This document shows positions 24,394 through 31,637 of a stretch of DNA of 35,581 nucleotides, piece by piece (within the stretch, counting starts at the first letter, position 1; each line of letters opens with the position of its first letter). Origin of the DNA: Caldifarciminota bacterium (GTDB lineage: Bacteria; Hydrothermota; Tepidihabitantia; SM23-42); contig CP070802.1 of assembly GCA_020343595.1 (NCBI GenBank), positions 874,432-910,012 on the forward strand, in the 5' to 3' direction. Made by a program: the position numbers and the translations under genes. The notes beneath the pieces are model-generated. The model saw only the letters and a list, made by a program, of their open reading frames with translations. It was not told the DNA's origin and did no database searches.

Positions 24394-25386
24394 TCAGGAA
24401 ACAGATGCAAGGACCTTATCTGGAATGTGCACGGCGAATTTACATATGGAGTCGCCTCTGAGCAAAGATTCCATAACATCGACCCGCACCGGTTGGTCAA
24501 ATACGATTTCCCAGTAAGCGCGGTAGAAACCGGCACTGCAGTTGCAGAACACCGGCGATAGCGGCTCATCTGAACCCTTAAACGCCTCTTTGACCCAGGG
24601 ACAATGACAATAATAGTATCGCTTCTTCTGTTCATCCTTTTCAGCGAGAAATTCTTTTGCCATGTGGGGGATCTTTTTGATAATTATCTGATTTCCTCTA
24701 CGGACGCCCGATTCTATGCACGGATCCTTTTTCACATAATCCACGACCTCTCGGGTCATCTCTTGTGTAAAAAATAGTGTCCCTTCCTCCAAATGCTTTT
24801 CTAATTCGGAAACGAAATCAGCATGTTTCTGCCTTAGAAATGCATCAATATTCTTTGACTTTAGAAATTTCTCCCGATCCGGTTTTCTCCACTCTTCATA
24901 CCTGTCTCTCAATCCCCGGTTAAGGAACTCACCACAACCATCAGTGCCGATCTTCGCTTCCAGATTCTTGATCAGTTTCTGCATGTATTCAGGTTTATCC
25001 TCAGGCCTAATGCCCAGTGCCGGTATTTTGGTATCTGCGAATACGGAATTCCTGAATTCCTGGCTGAATTCACCCGCCAGGCGGTTAGACAAGTTCTTTA
25101 TTACTTCACGCCCGTCGAGCACCTCCATGCCAGCGATGATAATATCATTCAGCTTCTTAAAGTATCCGTATCTCAGTATGCTCAGATAGTTATCGACCGT
25201 GTTCGTACCTGCTTCGATCATGCGAGATGAGTATTCGTAGAAATCCTGCCTGGTAGCGTTCTCTATTTCTTTTCCATTCTTCTTGAGGTAAAGCTCGAAA
25301 TCTCTGAGTGTCTTTATGGAATTCTTAATCACTCTCTGATCGATCTTTCTACTACTCAAGAACTTCCTGAACCCGTCGATGTCCAC
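24394..25386 (-). CDS. Recombinase-core-binding-like N-domain fused to a cysteine-rich C-terminal domain, unknown function
   Basis: A 330-residue protein. Residues 1-100 ('RVIKNSIKTLRDFELYLKKNG', 'FYEYSSRMIEAGTNTVDNYLSIL') look like the SAM-like core-binding domain of tyrosine recombinases, but no catalytic R…HxxR…Y domain follows. The C-terminal ~90 residues contain 'YYYCHCPWVKEAF', 'SPVFCNCSAGFYRAYWEIVF', 'PVRVDVMESLLRGDSICKFAVHIP'. This CxC…CxC arrangement ending in 'GD..CKFA(I/V)H' resembles 4-vinyl-reductase (V4R)-like/unknown-function families. GTG start, probably reached by reinitiation: it is 3 nt after an in-frame TGA that ends an upstream small ORF. Function not known; it could be a small-molecule or metal sensor. 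Confidence 0.65.
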   Translation of the reverse strand: MDIDGFRKFLSSRKIDQRVIKNSIKTLRDFELYLKKNGKEIENATRQDFYEYSSRMIEAGTNTVDNYLSILRYGYFKKLNDIIIAGMEVLDGREVIKNLSNRLAGEFSQEFRNSVFADTKIPALGIRPEDKPEYMQKLIKNLEAKIGTDGCGEFLNRGLRDRYEEWRKPDREKFLKSKNIDAFLRQKHADFVSELEKHLEEGTLFFTQEMTREVVDYVKKDPCIESGVRRGNQIIIKKIPHMAKEFLAEKDEQKKRYYYCHCPWVKEAFKGSDEPLSPVFCNCSAGFYRAYWEIVFDQPVRVDVMESLLRGDSICKFAVHIPDKVLASVS

Positions 25387-25389
25387 AGA

Positions 25390-25467
25390 TCAGAATTCCT
25401 TAAATGTAACCGTGTAACGCATATGTGCTGAGACTATTGATAGAAGTATTACGACTACACGTTGCAT
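25390..25467 (-). CDS. Short upstream ORF (25 aa) in frame with the downstream gene
   Basis: ATG 25467 (or 25470) is preceded by GGAGG at 25479-25475 and encodes MQRVVVILLSIVSAHMRYTV then TFKEF before a TGA at 25392-25390. The next codon but one is the GTG start of the downstream gene, in the same frame. The ORF is the first translatable one after the promoter at 25549-25522. It may be a leader peptide that delivers ribosomes to the GTG. A selenocysteine reading is less supported here because no GGTCT hairpin follows. Confidence 0.35.
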   Translation of the reverse strand: MQRVVVILLSIVSAHMRYTVTFKEF

Positions 25468-25521
25468 CATACCGCCTCCACGTTGTCATGCGAAAAACAC
25501 CATGTAAAAATCTTACTACAT

Positions 25522-25549
25522 AGTGTAACAAAAAAAGATATCCTGTCAA
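25522..25549 (-). promoter_or_regulatory. Promoter of the recombinase-like fusion gene
   Basis: TTGACA (25549-25544), 16-nt spacer, TACACT (25527-25522). Start near 25515, with a 45-nt leader to the short ORF. It lies 12 bp from MITE-like copy 2. Confidence 0.55.
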
Positions 25550-25560
25550 TACGGACGAGA

Positions 25561-25702
25561 TGGGGTCAAATCTTCACAATTCACAACACCAATTGAAAGT
25601 ATTTAATTGTAAAAACTTTTGTGTTGTGATTGCTTCTTTAGAACCCCAAAACCAGAAGCGAGACGCGTACGATAGAATGTGAATTGTGAAGATTTGACCC
25701 CA
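25561..25702. mobile_element. 142-bp MITE-like element, 25-bp perfect terminal inverted repeats (copy 2)
   Basis: Left end 25561-25585 and its exact reverse complement 25678-25702 match the ends of copy 1 (23291-23415). The interior (about 92 bp) is unlike copy 1. The right end is 10 bp from the stop codon of the ferredoxin gene, so its hairpin could terminate the cooS operon transcript. Confidence 0.85.
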
Positions 25703-25712
25703 AGGCGACGCT

Positions 25713-26486
25713 CTATCCTATTTCCCCCTTTATGCCGATAATGACTTCTTCAAAAGGTATGCTACTGTCCGCCCGCTTCCTCGCTTCTGCCACGATATGG
25801 GTCAGTCCTGAGCAACAAGGAACCTCCATGCGGACCACCCTTATGCTTTTCGGCTGTGCGTGTTGAATGATCTGAGCGATCTTTTCGATATACGCCTCGG
25901 CATCATCAAACTTCGGGCATCCCACGAGCACGGTCCTGCCTTTCAGAAAGTCCGCATGGAGATTTGCGTAAGCAAACGGAACGCAATCCGCAATCACGGC
26001 AATATCAGCGTTCCGAAGATACGGTGCAGTCGGTGGAACGAGATTAATCTGAACCGGCCACTGTCTGAGCTCCGATAATGCTCTCGGACCCCGTGCTGTT
26101 AATTCTTTCTTCTCGTCCCATTGCACAACAGCGGCTCCGGGGCAGACGTGCGGCCCTTTTGATTCCGCGGGAACGTGCTGACGTTTGGCAGACTGCTCTT
26201 TCTGATGAATATTATGCTTCTCGAGCATGCTCTTTATCCGCGCAACCGTTGCGTCTTCATCGTATGGCTCGGCTTCCTCTTCAACGAGGGTCAAAGCATT
26301 AGTCGGGCAGTTCCCGATGCAGGCGCCCAGACCGTCGCAGTAGATCTCTTTTACAATTCGTGCTTTGGGACCTTTGGGAGTATCCACGATCTGCAGTGCC
26401 TGTTCAGGACAAGCCGGGATGCAGTTTCCGCAACCGTTGCATAGTTCTTCGTCGATCTTGATGATCTTTCTCTTTATTTTAGCCAT
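25713..26486 (-). CDS. 4Fe-4S ferredoxin-type protein encoded with CooS
   Basis: About 257 residues. Start ATG 26486 is chosen since AAGGAG (26501-26496) leaves 9 nt to it and none to the ATG at 26495. N-terminal 2x[4Fe-4S]-type domain: C16, C19, C22, C26 in 'CNGCGNCIPACP', then 'CDGLGACIGNCP' (C50, C56, C60). Later motifs are 'HVCPGAAVVQW', 'LVPPTAPYL..ADIAVIADC', 'VLVGCPKFDDAEAY' and 'PCCSGLTHIV', as in a family of ferredoxin-fused proteins common in anaerobes. It lies 26 bp downstream of cooS, so electron transfer to or from the CO dehydrogenase is the natural inference. Not a canonical CooF (which is shorter, with four clusters). Confidence 0.8.
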   Translation of the reverse strand: MAKIKRKIIKIDEELCNGCGNCIPACPEQALQIVDTPKGPKARIVKEIYCDGLGACIGNCPTNALTLVEEEAEPYDEDATVARIKSMLEKHNIHQKEQSAKRQHVPAESKGPHVCPGAAVVQWDEKKELTARGPRALSELRQWPVQINLVPPTAPYLRNADIAVIADCVPFAYANLHADFLKGRTVLVGCPKFDDAEAYIEKIAQIIQHAQPKSIRVVRMEVPCCSGLTHIVAEARKRADSSIPFEEVIIGIKGEIG

Positions 26487-26512
26487 TCTGCTCATCTCCT
26501 TATCACTCTGTA

Positions 26513-28417
26513 CTAAATACCCAACTTCTTACGCTTTGCCTCGATGTGTGACAAAATACCTTCAACTGCTTTCACAGCATCGGTTTCGACATTCAAATTC
26601 CCACCGGTAACGCCTTTGCAGTCCTCGATTAGAAGTTTTACCAGATTGGGTGCTTTTGTGACCGGCGGTACCGGATTGACGTATGTATAGAGTCCAAGCG
26701 CGAGCGCAAATATCGCGTCGATCGTTGCTTTCTGCTCCATGTACTCGGGCGCCGCTGCCGCCACAGGAAGGTCGGTAATGGGAACATCGCCGAGCGCATG
26801 CGCCACTGCTGCGAGCAAATCGCCCAACCGACCTGTGTCTGTGCACGTGCCGTAACTTAGAACCGGCGGTACACCCAGCGCTTCGCAAATGCTCTTCAAA
26901 CCGGGGCCGGCAAGATCCTTTGCCTCGGGACTGCACAGCCCGGCGACCTGCATGGCACCATTGCCACAACCAAGTGACAGCACCAGAATATCACGTTTGA
27001 TTAACTCTTTGGCCACCATAACGCTGTGCACATCCTGTCCGTTGTCACGCAAAGAAGTGCAGGAAACAAGCCCCACAACACCTCTTATTGTGCCCTTCTT
27101 GATCGCATCCAAAAGTGGATCGAGACTGTTGCCCAGCGCGGCGAGAATACTCTCCGTAGAAAATCCCACAACTGCCTCTTTCATCGGCAACCCAGTAAAA
27201 GGTTTTACCGATCCCTTTCGTTCCTTGAAGTTGTCTATGGCCATTTGTAACAACTTTGCAGCCTGCTTCTCCGCCTCTTCGGGCAGGTAGTCTATCCGTT
27301 CACTAACTCCCTCGAACGCAACGAGTTGACTGACCGGAATGAGTTTGAATTTGTATTTTTCTGCGTACATTGGATCGACCGGCATTGAGCAGTTCATGTC
27401 TGCAGCAAAGAGATCGACGCATCCGCTGGCAAGAATCGCTTCCTGCATGATCCAGTTACCAGTGAAACCATAGAACACGTCATCCATTTCCCAGCGCTGT
27501 ATCATTTCCTGCCCGGTCTCGATATTCGCGATAATACGCAGTCCTCTGGCACCAACCGCCTTTGCCTTTTCCTGCCACTCGGGTTTGCGTGCGAGCTTAA
27601 CCATTGCAAATCCGAGAAACGGCTCGTGCCCGTTGGGCAATACGTTGACATAATCCGGATCCAGAACACCCAGATCCACACGCATCTTATGTGGACGCGG
27701 TATACCATAGATGATATCCTGACAATACTCATTGACGATCTGGCTCTGGTACGCCATAGCGATACTCAAGCGCATCGCCTTCAAAGCCAGGCTAACGTAG
27801 TAACCGTCAACATTGGTCAGGCAAGAACTGGTCGCAAGCATCATCTCGCCGTATATGCCGCCCGGGAAGATATTCAATTTTCTCCAGAGATCCTTTCTCT
27901 CTGCCGGGGCCAATGCTTCAACGATCTTGCTCGGTTCGTCATACGAACGGTTGAAATCTGCTGCTACATAACTACACAACCTTGCAGCGATCTCCTTATC
28001 CGTTCCAGATGCTTCAATTCCAAGTCGCCCCGCAAAGTCTTTTAGCTTATCCGTTTCCGTTATTTCAAAAGGCGAATTGCCCTTGGTTATCGACAGCAAA
28101 GTCTTCATCGTCTGCTCTGTATGGTAGTGGTATGTCGACGCACCCATCACGTTTCTGAGCAACATCATGCGCATCGCCATGCCGTCACCGGTTATGCCGC
28201 AGACACCCCGCTTGTCCTTCTCGACATCAGCACGGCACGGACCGTTCGAGCACAAATCACAGCGAACGCCACCCATGCAAAAAGGGCAGCGCTGGTCCGG
28301 GTTACCGCCCATGCCCTGCGCTTCGTACCTATCCCAGATATTTGTCATCCCGTCCTTCTTAATCCTTTCATACAGTTTATGCACGGATTCATGATGCGAA
28401 ATTCTATCTTTCTCCAC
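26513..28417 (-). CDS. cooS: Ni-containing carbon monoxide dehydrogenase catalytic subunit (CooS family, variant)
   Basis: 634 residues from GTG 28417 (AAGGAG at 28428-28423). N-terminus: 'RCPFC' (C44, C47; CX2C form of the D-cluster), then C53, C56, C61, C73 for the B-cluster. C-cluster candidates: His264 in 'NGHEPFLG', Cys in 'ADMNCSMP', 'VSCTSLRDNGQDVH', 'LSLGCGNGAM' and 'YGTCTDTGR'. The position equal to Cys295 of C. hydrogenoformans CODH-II ('CCTGNE') reads 'NIETGQE' here (I299-E300), so one C-cluster ligand seems absent; variant CODH clades of this kind are known and their activity is uncertain. The gene overlaps rrf2 by 14 nt and is followed by the ferredoxin gene. Confidence 0.9.
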   Translation of the reverse strand: MEKDRISHHESVHKLYERIKKDGMTNIWDRYEAQGMGGNPDQRCPFCMGGVRCDLCSNGPCRADVEKDKRGVCGITGDGMAMRMMLLRNVMGASTYHYHTEQTMKTLLSITKGNSPFEITETDKLKDFAGRLGIEASGTDKEIAARLCSYVAADFNRSYDEPSKIVEALAPAERKDLWRKLNIFPGGIYGEMMLATSSCLTNVDGYYVSLALKAMRLSIAMAYQSQIVNEYCQDIIYGIPRPHKMRVDLGVLDPDYVNVLPNGHEPFLGFAMVKLARKPEWQEKAKAVGARGLRIIANIETGQEMIQRWEMDDVFYGFTGNWIMQEAILASGCVDLFAADMNCSMPVDPMYAEKYKFKLIPVSQLVAFEGVSERIDYLPEEAEKQAAKLLQMAIDNFKERKGSVKPFTGLPMKEAVVGFSTESILAALGNSLDPLLDAIKKGTIRGVVGLVSCTSLRDNGQDVHSVMVAKELIKRDILVLSLGCGNGAMQVAGLCSPEAKDLAGPGLKSICEALGVPPVLSYGTCTDTGRLGDLLAAVAHALGDVPITDLPVAAAAPEYMEQKATIDAIFALALGLYTYVNPVPPVTKAPNLVKLLIEDCKGVTGGNLNVETDAVKAVEGILSHIEAKRKKLGI

Positions 28418-28853
28418 GATTACTCCTTTTTTGTTTTTTCCTCTCTTTGTTGCTGCACACGTCATGCAACGTGTAATTATCAAAAAATGAATCGAGCCGT
28501 CCCTTTAACTCCTGCCAGCATTCCTGCATCGGGCAGAGCGCGTTATGGGAGCAATACTTATCAGCCTTACCAAGGACACATTGAACAGGTGCCGTGGATT
28601 CACCCACGGCCCCAAGGATTTCTTTGAGTCTTATTTCCTGTGGGTCACGTGCAAGTAAAAAACCGCCGCCAGGACCCTTCTTCCCTTTGATCAATCTCGC
28701 CCGCCGCAATTTGAACAATATCTGTTCAAGATACTTCGGTTTCACTCGCTGGCGCCTGGCAATCATTGCAAGCGATAGCGGCTTTTCATCATACTGCTGA
28801 GCCAGTTCCACGAGAGCCCTGAGCGCGTATCTGGTCTTTGTTGTCAATCTCAC
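28404..28853 (-). CDS. Rrf2-family transcriptional regulator with Fe-S cysteines
   Basis: A 149-residue winged-helix regulator: 'MRLTTKTRYALRALVELAQ', 'IARRQRVKPKYLEQILFKLRRARLIKGKKGPGGGFLLA' (HTH and wing), then Cys92, Cys101 and Cys107 in 'QCVLGKADKYCSHNALCPMQEC', the IscR/NsrR-type cluster-binding region. A basic tail follows. GTG start five nt after the -10 box, with no Shine-Dalgarno sequence, so the transcript is probably leaderless. It lies upstream of and overlaps cooS, suggesting it controls CODH expression in response to redox state, NO, Fe-S status or O2. Its own promoter carries a palindrome. Confidence 0.9.
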   Translation of the reverse strand: MRLTTKTRYALRALVELAQQYDEKPLSLAMIARRQRVKPKYLEQILFKLRRARLIKGKKGPGGGFLLARDPQEIRLKEILGAVGESTAPVQCVLGKADKYCSHNALCPMQECWQELKGRLDSFFDNYTLHDVCSNKERKKQKRSNRGER

Positions 28854-28856
28854 ACT

Positions 28857-28881
28857 ATATCTTACTAAAAAAGTAAGGTAT
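28857..28881. promoter_or_regulatory. Palindromic operator candidate in the rrf2 promoter
   Basis: ATATCTTACT (28857-28866), AAAAA, AGTAAGGTAT (28872-28881): ten pairs with one mismatch. It fills the spacer and -10 of the rrf2 promoter, an ideal place for autorepression by an Rrf2 dimer. Confidence 0.6.
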
Positions 28882-28887
28882 TGTCAA
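28859..28887 (-). promoter_or_regulatory. Promoter of the rrf2-cooS-ferredoxin operon (leaderless)
   Basis: TTGACA (28887-28882), 17-nt spacer, TAAGAT (28864-28859); GTG start at 28853. Confidence 0.7.
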
Positions 28888-28919
28888 GGGGGCAGTGTAA
28901 CTTTCTCTTGATTCATGTA

Positions 28920-28947
28920 TTGACATTAATCCTCATTCGAGTAAGAT
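28920..28947 (+). promoter_or_regulatory. Promoter of the FMN-binding protein gene
   Basis: TTGACA (28920-28925), 16-nt spacer, TAAGAT (28942-28947). The -10 lies in AGTAAGATA, matching one half of the rrf2 operator, so shared control is possible. Confidence 0.6.
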
Positions 28948-28975
28948 AAACCCACTCATCTTTTAAGGAGGACTA

Positions 28976-29377
28976 ATGACAATCTGGAAGAAAATCCTGC
29001 TCGTTCTGGGTGTATTTTTGATCTTGATCATCGCCTTTTGTTTCGCGTTCTTCTTCAGAACACAGCAGATGGTCAAACGCATTGAAAGTATAAAAATAAG
29101 CGATGTGGACTTGGCACAAATCGTAGATGGTGTTTACGCAGGAGGATTTGGCGATTTCTTAGTTGATGTTCAGCTGGAAGTCACGGTCAAGGATCACAAA
29201 ATCAAAAAGATCGAAATCATAAAACAGCGGGCCGGCCCCGGGTGTGAAACAATCGAGACCATCGACCGCATACTTGATGCTCAATCACCAAAGGTGGATG
29301 TGGTGACCGGTGCCATCGGAAGCAGCAGATCCATAATGATCGCTGTTCAGAGCGCGCTGACCGGGCAGAAATACTGA
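28976..29377 (+). CDS. FMN-binding-domain membrane-anchored protein
   Basis: A 133-residue protein: N-terminal TM helix (WKKILLVLGVFLILIIAFCF), then an FMN_bind domain with 'DGVYAGGFGDFLVDVQLEVTVKD' and 'VDVVTGAIGSSRSIMIAVQSAL'. In covalent flavinylated members (RnfG/NqrC-like) the motif is (S/T)GA(S/T), whose last Thr carries FMN. Here it is T-G-A-I, so covalent attachment at that position is unlikely. Strong ribosome binding site AAGGAGG 4 nt before ATG. Divergent from the rrf2-cooS operon. An extracytoplasmic electron-transfer role is inferred. Confidence 0.85.
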   Translation: MTIWKKILLVLGVFLILIIAFCFAFFFRTQQMVKRIESIKISDVDLAQIVDGVYAGGFGDFLVDVQLEVTVKDHKIKKIEIIKQRAGPGCETIETIDRILDAQSPKVDVVTGAIGSSRSIMIAVQSALTGQKY

Positions 29378-29388
29378 GGCGACACCAG

Positions 29389-30579
29389 TTATCTTATCAA
29401 CAGCAGTTTCTCAGCAGCACTGCAATTTTCTGATCGTAACTTCAAAAAATAAACACCGTTGCCTAACTGCCGGCCAACCCCATCCGTACCGTCCCACCTG
29501 ACCGATGACTGATGACCGACGGCCGATGGCAGCAAAGAAAATGACCTCACCAGACGGCCAGACGCATCAAATATCTCAAGGTGCGCATACTCACCAACAT
29601 CGGTTATCTGGTACCTGATATCTGTTTCTGTTGTAAACGGATTCGGTGCGATTCTCATCACGCACCATGGAACGACTTCAGAATCCTGTTTCTCGACTAT
29701 TCCAACCGGATGCGCCAAAGTTGCCAGCGAGGCTATTCCGGCTCTTATCACCTCAGTGCAGAAAGAAAGATCATTGAACCCGGAGCCGATCGTATCTGCT
29801 GCAAGCCAGTGGAAATATGGATTTGTTAACGGCCAATCTTCGACCATCGTAATCGCCTGATAACCGCGTTCACTAAATGGAAAAGCATCACCGCTGGCCA
29901 TAAAGATCCTTTTGGTAGTCAAGAGAGTTGTGTAGGTGTCGGCACAGGCAATGTAAAGGTCGACAAGTGGTTCACAAAACGGATCTGCCTCAACCTCAAC
30001 ACTCTCCGGAAGCGCGTCTGAGTATCCAATCATATCAAAATTGAAAACACCCATGATGTCATCACCAGCCAGCAGCGCATTCGATGCATAATGTTCAGCT
30101 CCGATGCTGCCGAATTCCTCGTTTGAAAAGGCGATGAAGCGAATGCCATAATCGAACTGATAACTACTCAACACGCGGGCGGTCTCTATGACCGCGGCCA
30201 CGCCACTGCCGTTGTCGTCGGCACCACGCGCCGTATCTGGATGAGCTATCGGTGCATACGCATCATAGTGCGCGCAAATGATCGAATAACAGCTTTCAGG
30301 GAAAAGAACACCCCGCTTAACACCCACGATATTTGGCGGCACAACGTAAGTCCAGGTGAACGAATCCCGGTACACGCTGTCCAAGCCAATATCAAGGAAC
30401 TTACTCTGAATCCAATCGGCAGCAGCGAAACATGAATCATGTACAGGGCATCTGGTAATGAAATCCTGCAGCCGCTGTACACTTGATATAATGGAATCCG
30501 GAGAAGTGCAATTCACCATTTCCTGGATTTGGGGGTTCAAATTTATCAGTGAGAGAGCAAAAATACAAGATGCAACCAT
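29389..30579 (-). CDS. Secreted M28 family zinc aminopeptidase with C-terminal sorting domain
   Basis: A 396-residue protein with a short export signal. M28 metal ligands: H104 in 'ICAHYDAY', D121 in 'RGADDNGSGVAAVIE', E154/E155 in 'FSNEEFGSIGAEHYA', D182 in 'FNFDMIGY', and H257 in 'NPYFHWLAADT'. The C-terminal ~85 residues ('RIAPNPFTTETDIRYQI' to 'GVYFLKLRSENCSAAEKLLLI') match the FlgD-like/T9SS-like tail also present in the two FG-GAP proteins. Good ribosome binding site (GGGAGG). Likely releases N-terminal amino acids outside the cell. It ends 12 bp from the FMN-binding gene, convergently. Confidence 0.9.
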   Translation of the reverse strand: MVASCIFALSLINLNPQIQEMVNCTSPDSIISSVQRLQDFITRCPVHDSCFAAADWIQSKFLDIGLDSVYRDSFTWTYVVPPNIVGVKRGVLFPESCYSIICAHYDAYAPIAHPDTARGADDNGSGVAAVIETARVLSSYQFDYGIRFIAFSNEEFGSIGAEHYASNALLAGDDIMGVFNFDMIGYSDALPESVEVEADPFCEPLVDLYIACADTYTTLLTTKRIFMASGDAFPFSERGYQAITMVEDWPLTNPYFHWLAADTIGSGFNDLSFCTEVIRAGIASLATLAHPVGIVEKQDSEVVPWCVMRIAPNPFTTETDIRYQITDVGEYAHLEIFDASGRLVRSFSLLPSAVGHQSSVRWDGTDGVGRQLGNGVYFLKLRSENCSAAEKLLLIR

Positions 30580-30724
30580 AACTCCTCCCTTTCAAAAACC
30601 ACCCTGATTCAATACGTTAAGATACAAGAAGATTACTCCATCCGCAATACAATAATCACATTGCTCACGCCATTCTCACAAGAACGGTATCAAAGATTTT
30701 AGTGAAGACGTGCTCGGGGCGAAT

Positions 30725-31309
30725 CTAATCTGTGTGCTTAGTCCTCGGGATTCTTCTGATCAACCTTGCAGGAACGCCACCAACAACCGTGTAGGAAGCC
30801 ACATTATGGGTCACTACTGATCCTGCTGCCACGACGGCACATTCTCCGATTCTGACTCCCGGTAGGATTAGCGCACCCGCTCCGACATAGCAACCCTTGC
30901 CAAAAATTATCGCTTCTTCCCTGACGGGAAAACCCATATTCTTTAGCGGACTACCCCCGACATCGAGATGTGTTATCACGGTCACTCGCATTGAAATAAT
31001 CGCTCTGTCCTCGATTTTTATAGGAAACTTGAGATCGAAGAAAACGTCCTTGCCTATATGGCAGTTGCTTCCAACCGTCAGATTTTCGTAGTCTCTACAA
31101 TTATGAATGATCAACGGCGATTCTATATCACAATCATCGCCGATCTTTGCACCATTCCTTCCGAGAATCCCGATCACCGCTCTTTTATCAACCGTTCTGA
31201 GCATGCTATTCGCATTCTCAAATCCCAGCAAGAACCTCCGGGTCGAGAATTGCATCGAAAGGAGCTCAACATAAATTTTCGCGAAACTCTTACGAATTCC
31301 TAAACCCAT
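30725..31309 (-). CDS. Left-handed beta-helix (hexapeptide) acyltransferase
   Basis: About 194 residues from ATG 31309 (GAGGA, 7 nt gap); an upstream TTG at 31369 overlaps a -35 box and is rejected. Hexapeptide repeats 'GAKIGDDCDI', 'LTVGSNCHIGKDVFF', 'IKIEDRAIISMRVTVITH', 'IIFGKGCYVGAGALILPGVRIGECAVVAAGSVVTHNV' form the LbH. The C-terminus 'YTVVGGVPARLIRRI' is typical of WbbJ/Maa-type acetyltransferases that modify sugars or surface polysaccharides. The catalytic His is likely the one in 'VITHLD'. No polysaccharide genes are nearby, so the substrate is unknown. Confidence 0.85.
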   Translation of the reverse strand: MGLGIRKSFAKIYVELLSMQFSTRRFLLGFENANSMLRTVDKRAVIGILGRNGAKIGDDCDIESPLIIHNCRDYENLTVGSNCHIGKDVFFDLKFPIKIEDRAIISMRVTVITHLDVGGSPLKNMGFPVREEAIIFGKGCYVGAGALILPGVRIGECAVVAAGSVVTHNVASYTVVGGVPARLIRRIPRTKHTD

Positions 31310-31340
31310 TTGCTTATCCTCAGAGGAATATATGCAACAT

Positions 31341-31369
31341 ATTATTATGGTCCATAGAGCCTTTGTCAA
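31341..31369 (-). promoter_or_regulatory. Promoter of the hexapeptide acyltransferase gene
   Basis: TTGACA (31369-31364), 17-nt spacer, AATAAT (31346-31341). It is the leftward promoter of the divergent ~330-bp spacer 31310-31637; apart from this and the rightward promoter at 31530 nothing else is seen there. Confidence 0.5.
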
Positions 31370-31529
31370 GGCAGACAGAACCCCCAGGAAGATATGAACT
31401 TATGTCGTTACTTCTGAATTTTTGCACAACCACCGGCTTATACCTCTAATATGTATAATGTCCAGATCATCCCCAAAATCTCACACCCAGTCACAGTTTG
31501 CAGCGCCCCTTCAAACTACATCACAAATG

Positions 31530-31558
31530 TTGACATGCAAAAGAATATTTCTTATAAC
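31530..31558 (+). promoter_or_regulatory. Promoter of the serine hydrolase gene
   Basis: TTGACA (31530-31535), 17-nt spacer, TATAAC (31553-31558). Start near 31565, which rules out the much longer upstream ORF start at 31422. Confidence 0.6.
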
Positions 31559-31637
31559 TTACTGTTCTTCAGATAATATCATGAGGTGCGATCGAAACGA
31601 TTCACTGAGAATTTTGAAAATGGAGGAAGCGTTTGAG

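Noticed and set aside
31422..31637. Upstream extension of the serine hydrolase to 31422
   Set aside because: A promoter (31530-31558) lies inside it, and the residues do not look like a conserved domain or signal peptide.
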